From Leishmania mexicana MHOM/GT/2001/U1103 (Eukaryota; Euglenozoa; Kinetoplastea; Trypanosomatida; Trypanosomatidae), in assembly GCF_000234665.1 (NCBI RefSeq), contig NC_018327.1:80001-90000 (forward strand): a DNA stretch of 10,000 bases, given 5' to 3'. Position 1 is the first letter of the stretch. The number at the start of each line of letters is the position of its first letter. The translations under genes were made by a program, and so were the position numbers. The notes under the pieces are model-generated. The model searched no databases. It was not told the origin of the DNA and saw only the letters and a list, made by a program, of their open reading frames with translations. Below are positions 6,910 through 10,000 of the stretch, in pieces.

Positions 6910-7441
6910 GTCGTGGCGCAAGGGCTCGCTCACCCACTCTCTGTGGGGGAGTGCCGTGGTGCCCCCGCGATCCCTGCACATGCCGGTCCGCCTCTGTTGG
7001 CCAGAGGGTCGGGTGCCCTCGAGGTGGGGAGGTCAGTGAGATTCATCGCTGGTGGTGTTGGTGGTGCTTCGGAGCGAGCTGCGACAGTGCACACACGCTT
7101 GTGCCATCCATGTGATGGGCGAAGTGTCCGCGTGACTCGAGCGTATCCGACCCCCGCCCCTCACTGCCTGCTGATGGTGAGGAGACTGCACCACCGGTGA
7201 AGATGCACGAGGCGGCGACCGGCATGATGGAGGGAGTGCCTGCGCGGCGGCCTGCGGAGGTGCGGGGTGGTGGGTAGGCTGTGAAACCATGAGCGTGCTC
7301 AGCTGACGGAGCCGGTGCACTACTGTGCTGGCGTGCCTACGACTTCTTGGCTCCACGCGATGTGGGGTCTCTGGCATGCCAGGGGTGGACAGTGACTTGA
7401 GGTGATGTTTTGTGGCGGAACGCTCATGTTGAAAAAGTAAA
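6910..7441 (+). repeat. SIDER2-like degenerate retroposon in the Yip1-gene 3' UTR
   Basis: About 530 bases whose wording matches, as far as I remember, the SIDER2 repeats scattered through Leishmania 3' UTRs. The matching parts are a G-rich/C-rich opening (about 6943-6970), the segment with CACACACGCTTGTGCCATCC at 7089-7108, the CCCCTCACTGCCTGCTGATG segment near 7156-7175, and the CCATGAGCGTGCTCAGCTGA segment near 7288-7307. It ends in an A-rich stretch at 7432-7441. The length agrees with the SIDER average of about 550 bp. SIDER2 elements in 3' UTRs are reported to shorten mRNA half-life, and copies serve as recombination sites for gene amplification. The exact borders and target-site duplication are not resolved. 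Identification is by memory of the family and not by alignment. Confidence 0.6.
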
Positions 7442-8076
7442 GGTGTGCAGCGGTGGCCGTTGCACTGTCCATTTCATCGCCCACTCCTTTCCTGGGCGTG
7501 CCTCTCGTACTTCCGTCTGGGACGAATCGTGCGCTTCGCTGTATGCTCCGTTGCCCTGCCCGGGCGTGCTTCAGGATGGAAGGCACTCGGTCGAGTGATG
7601 CGGCTTCTGATTGCTCTCGCTTGTCCGTCCTTTCTCCTCGCTGCGCCGCCTGGGATGTCTCTTATCGGTGTGCTTGGATGTGTGCGCATGTGCGTGGGTG
7701 AAATCATGTCCTCTTGGCACCTCCCCCTTCTGCCTTGCCGCTCTCCACCGTAAGCGTGACTCAGTCTTCACGAGGCGCTTTCAGTCTTTCCTTTGGTGGC
7801 GGTGGTGGTTGCCAAGTACCTGAGCTGATCGGTGCGTGTGGCGTGCGTGTGCCGAGTGCATCCCGACCCTGACCCCTGCCTTTGGCTCCTCCGGTGCTAC
7901 GCCACAGTCCTCCTTGCCGCAGTCCGCCCGGTGCCCGTCGTTGATAGAGTGTGCCAAGACGCACCTCGCCTCCCTCGGTTTGTGCGCCGTTTGGGACACT
8001 GGTGCTCTTCCACCGCTGCTATACGGCTCCCAGGACAGGGTTGTGCGAACTACGTCGCCTTCGTTTTCTTCCAGCT
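7442..8076. other. Spacer between the SIDER2-like element and the ABC transporter leader
   Basis: No convincing gene is present. Overlapping open frames of 60-100 codons occur in all three forward frames but lack conserved features. The sequence is moderately pyrimidine-rich with scattered TCC/CTT runs. Confidence 0.5.
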
Positions 8077-8102
8077 CCCCCCTCCGTTCTGTCTTCACAT
8101 AG
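8077..8102 (+). promoter_or_regulatory. Spliced-leader acceptor for the ABCC transporter
   Basis: A tract of 20 bases, almost all pyrimidine (8077-8096), precedes AG at 8101-8102. The first ATG afterwards is 8131, giving a leader of about 28 nt. The downstream ATG at 8158 is in the same frame. Confidence 0.6.
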
Positions 8103-8130
8103 GAAAGACGGTGTAGAGATCGGTGCATAC

Positions 8131-10000
8131 ATGAGGGGCACCTGCAGCGCGCAGGACATGGCGACACCAGACTTTCTACGCTTATCACCGACTGACGAGT
8201 CCAGTGAGCTCATAATCCGTGCTCCCTCGCAGCGGCGCCACACCCAATGTAGCACAGACAACAGCCACACCACCAGCATCATTACTAACGTGGAGGCGGT
8301 GGACGATGTTGTGCAGGTGCGCTGCCAGCAACAGGCGCAGCGCGAGTTCGCGGAGCAGCTGGACGAGCTGTGGGGCTGCGAGCCTGCCTACACGCCGACG
8401 GTGGAGGACCAGGCGAGCTGGTTCCAGCACCTGTACTACGGGTGGATCGGAGACTACATCTACAAGGCTGCGGCAGGGATCATCACAGAGGCGGACCTGC
8501 CACCACCGTCGCGGAGCACACGGACGTACCACACGGGGCGCGAGCTGTCGCGGCAGGCGCATGCCGACATCGACGCAAGCCGGCGGTGGGACGGGTATGT
8601 CGGGTGCGAGGTCTTGTACGAGGCGGAGGCGGAAACGAGCGGCGTGCTGCGGTGGGTCGGGTATTTGCAGCAGTCGGATTACCCACGGTCGCTGGTGGCT
8701 GGGGTGGAGTGGCGTGTGCCGCCGCGGTACCGGCGGCAGGCCGTGCCGGGCAGTGCGGCGGGGCTTCACAACGGGGTCGTGCACGGTGAGCGGCTGTTTC
8801 GGCCATACCAAGACAACTATCTCTGCTCGTGCGAACCGGTCGACCGGCTTTACCTAAGCTCGATGTGCAGCCTGCGGCGTCCGAGGCCGCCGCCGTCGCC
8901 AGATCTCCTGTTTACACTGTTCAAGGCGCACTGGTACCACGTGTGGACGCAGATCCTGCCGAAGCTGCTGTCGGACGTTACCGCGATGATGCTGCCGGTG
9001 TTGCTGGAGTACTTTGTGAAGTATCTAGCCGCCGATAACGCAACGTGGAGCTGGGGTGTGGGACTTGCGCTGACACTCTTCCTCACGAGCGTGGTCCAGA
9101 GTTGCGCAGCGCATAAGTACGACCACATCAGCATCCGCAGCGCGGCGCTGTTTGAGACGTCGTCGATGGCGCTGCTGTTCGAGAAGTGCTTCACAGTCTC
9201 GCAGCGGTCGCTGCAGCGCCCGGACATGTCCGTGGGCCGCATCATGAACATGGTCGGGAACGACGTGGATAACATCGGCAGTCTCAACTGGTACGTGATG
9301 TATTTTTGGAGTGCCCCGCTGCAACTGGCGCTGTGCATTCTGCTGCTGATAAGGCTGGTGGGGTGGTTTGCGCTGCCCGGCATGGCCGTCTTATTCGTGA
9401 CGCTCCCGTTACAGGGCGCGATTTCCAAGCATATTCAGGGGGTGTCTGAGCGAATGGCAAGCGTGGTGGACCTGCGTATCAAGCGCACGAGCGAGCTGCT
9501 CTCCGGTGTCCGAATCGTGAAATTCATGGGGTGGGAGCCTGTCTTCCTCGCCCGAATCGAAGAGGCGCGCAGTCGCGAGCTGCGGTGTCTGCGAGATGTG
9601 CATCTCGCCAATGTCATCTTTATGTTGGTGAACGACGCGACACCGACGTTGGTCGTCGCGATAGTTTTTATCTTGTACCATGCGAGTGGGCAGGCGCTGA
9701 GGCCGGAGATTGTTTTTCCGACAATTGCCCTGCTCAACACGATGCGCGGGTCGTTCTTTATGATCCCGATTATCATCTCCGCCATCCTGCAGTGCTTGGT
9801 GTCGACAAAGCGGGTAACCACTTTTATGGAGTGCCCTGACACGCGCTCACAGGTGCAGGACATTGCCGGCATCGACGCATCTGGTGCTGCAGCCGTCTTC
9901 AAGGATGTATCCATCCACGCATACCTGCCGGCGAAACTGCCTCGATGCAAGTCGCGCTTGACGACCATGCAGCGCATTACGCTGTGGCTCCGCCGGCGCG
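8131..10000 (+). CDS. ABCC3: MRP-like ABCC transporter (MRPA/PGPA), 5' part, runs off the window
   Basis: ABCC full transporters pump thiol conjugates; Leishmania MRPA sits on intracellular vesicles and sequesters metal-thiol conjugates such as antimony-trypanothione. The 623 codons seen cover the N-terminus and the first transmembrane domain. Residues 1-90 are hydrophilic. Residues 92-122 resemble the L0 linker of MRPs, with an aromatic segment ending in Asp-Leu-Pro-Pro-Pro. No hydrophobic span precedes residue 275, so no TMD0 is seen. About 130 residues separate the L0-like segment from helix 1. Helices lie near 275-299, 306-328, 386-430 (two), 494-518 and 540-563. The coupling-helix motif conserved in ABCC (Arg-Ile-Lys-Arg through Gly-Trp-Glu) is at 449-469, and Trp-Ser-Ala-Pro-Leu-Gln is near 393. 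The window ends before the first Walker A. The start at 8131 is the first ATG after the acceptor; 8158 would remove nine residues. ABCC3 is chosen over paralogues ABCC1/2 because the Yip1-like gene lies directly upstream. Confidence 0.93.
   Translation, partial: MRGTCSAQDMATPDFLRLSPTDESSELIIRAPSQRRHTQCSTDNSHTTSIITNVEAVDDVVQVRCQQQAQREFAEQLDELWGCEPAYTPTVEDQASWFQHLYYGWIGDYIYKAAAGIITEADLPPPSRSTRTYHTGRELSRQAHADIDASRRWDGYVGCEVLYEAEAETSGVLRWVGYLQQSDYPRSLVAGVEWRVPPRYRRQAVPGSAAGLHNGVVHGERLFRPYQDNYLCSCEPVDRLYLSSMCSLRRPRPPPSPDLLFTLFKAHWYHVWTQILPKLLSDVTAMMLPVLLEYFVKYLAADNATWSWGVGLALTLFLTSVVQSCAAHKYDHISIRSAALFETSSMALLFEKCFTVSQRSLQRPDMSVGRIMNMVGNDVDNIGSLNWYVMYFWSAPLQLALCILLLIRLVGWFALPGMAVLFVTLPLQGAISKHIQGVSERMASVVDLRIKRTSELLSGVRIVKFMGWEPVFLARIEEARSRELRCLRDVHLANVIFMLVNDATPTLVVAIVFILYHASGQALRPEIVFPTIALLNTMRGSFFMIPIIISAILQCLVSTKRVTTFMECPDTRSQVQDIAGIDASGAAAVFKDVSIHAYLPAKLPRCKSRLTTMQRITLWLRRR

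Noticed and set aside
7445..7753. 102-codon + strand frame with internal signal-peptide-like stretch
   Set aside because: The hydrophobic part comes from pyrimidine-rich spacer, three overlapping frames are open at once, and it lies between a retroposon-like element and the transporter leader.
8185..9977. Long antisense frames (208, 192 and 180 codons) opposite the ABC transporter
   Set aside because: They mirror GC-rich coding sequence on the other strand; none has a family motif, and the + strand frame is clearly an ABCC protein.

Overview
The window looks like nuclear DNA of a trypanosomatid, almost certainly a Leishmania species. It is GC-rich. All convincing genes lie on the + strand without introns and are widely spaced. 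Each is preceded by a long pyrimidine tract and an AG, the spliced-leader trans-splicing signal of these organisms, and the gene-free stretches hold CA/GT microsatellites and SIDER-like degenerate retroposons. I see no bacterial signals (Shine-Dalgarno sites, operon-like packing). It reads as part of one polycistronic transcription unit.

Two genes fix the locus. A 189-residue five-helix Yip1/YIPF6-type protein (5875-6444) lies upstream of an MRP-like ABCC transporter that runs off the right edge (8131 onward). This pairing matches the Leishmania H locus on chromosome 23, where the terbinafine-resistance gene HTBF (Yip1-like) precedes the thiol-conjugate/metal transporter MRPA (PGPA, ABCC3). 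The assignment rests on remembered gene order plus visible family motifs; no search was run.

Layout: 1-705 is non-coding, the presumed 3' UTR and spacer of an upstream gene. 706-1386 encodes a proline-rich, tail-anchored protein of unknown function whose first coding part contains a large inverted repeat. 1387-2292 is pyrimidine-rich spacer. 2293-2439 is a possible 48-residue single-span protein. 2440-4238 is spacer and leader and includes a GC-rich block ending in an A10 run, a possible retroposon. 4239-4811 encodes a single-span protein with a C-terminal coiled coil. 4812-5874 is spacer plus the HTBF leader. 5875-6444 is HTBF. 6445-8130 holds the HTBF 3' UTR with a SIDER2-like element and the transporter leader. 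8131-10000 is the 5' 40% or so of the transporter.

The genes need not share a pathway, since trypanosomatid transcription units group unrelated genes. HTBF and MRPA are linked by being co-amplified under drug selection, and the repeats between and beside them are relevant to that. The least expected structure I found is the roughly 44-bp-arm inverted repeat at 725-840, which overlaps the start of the first gene.
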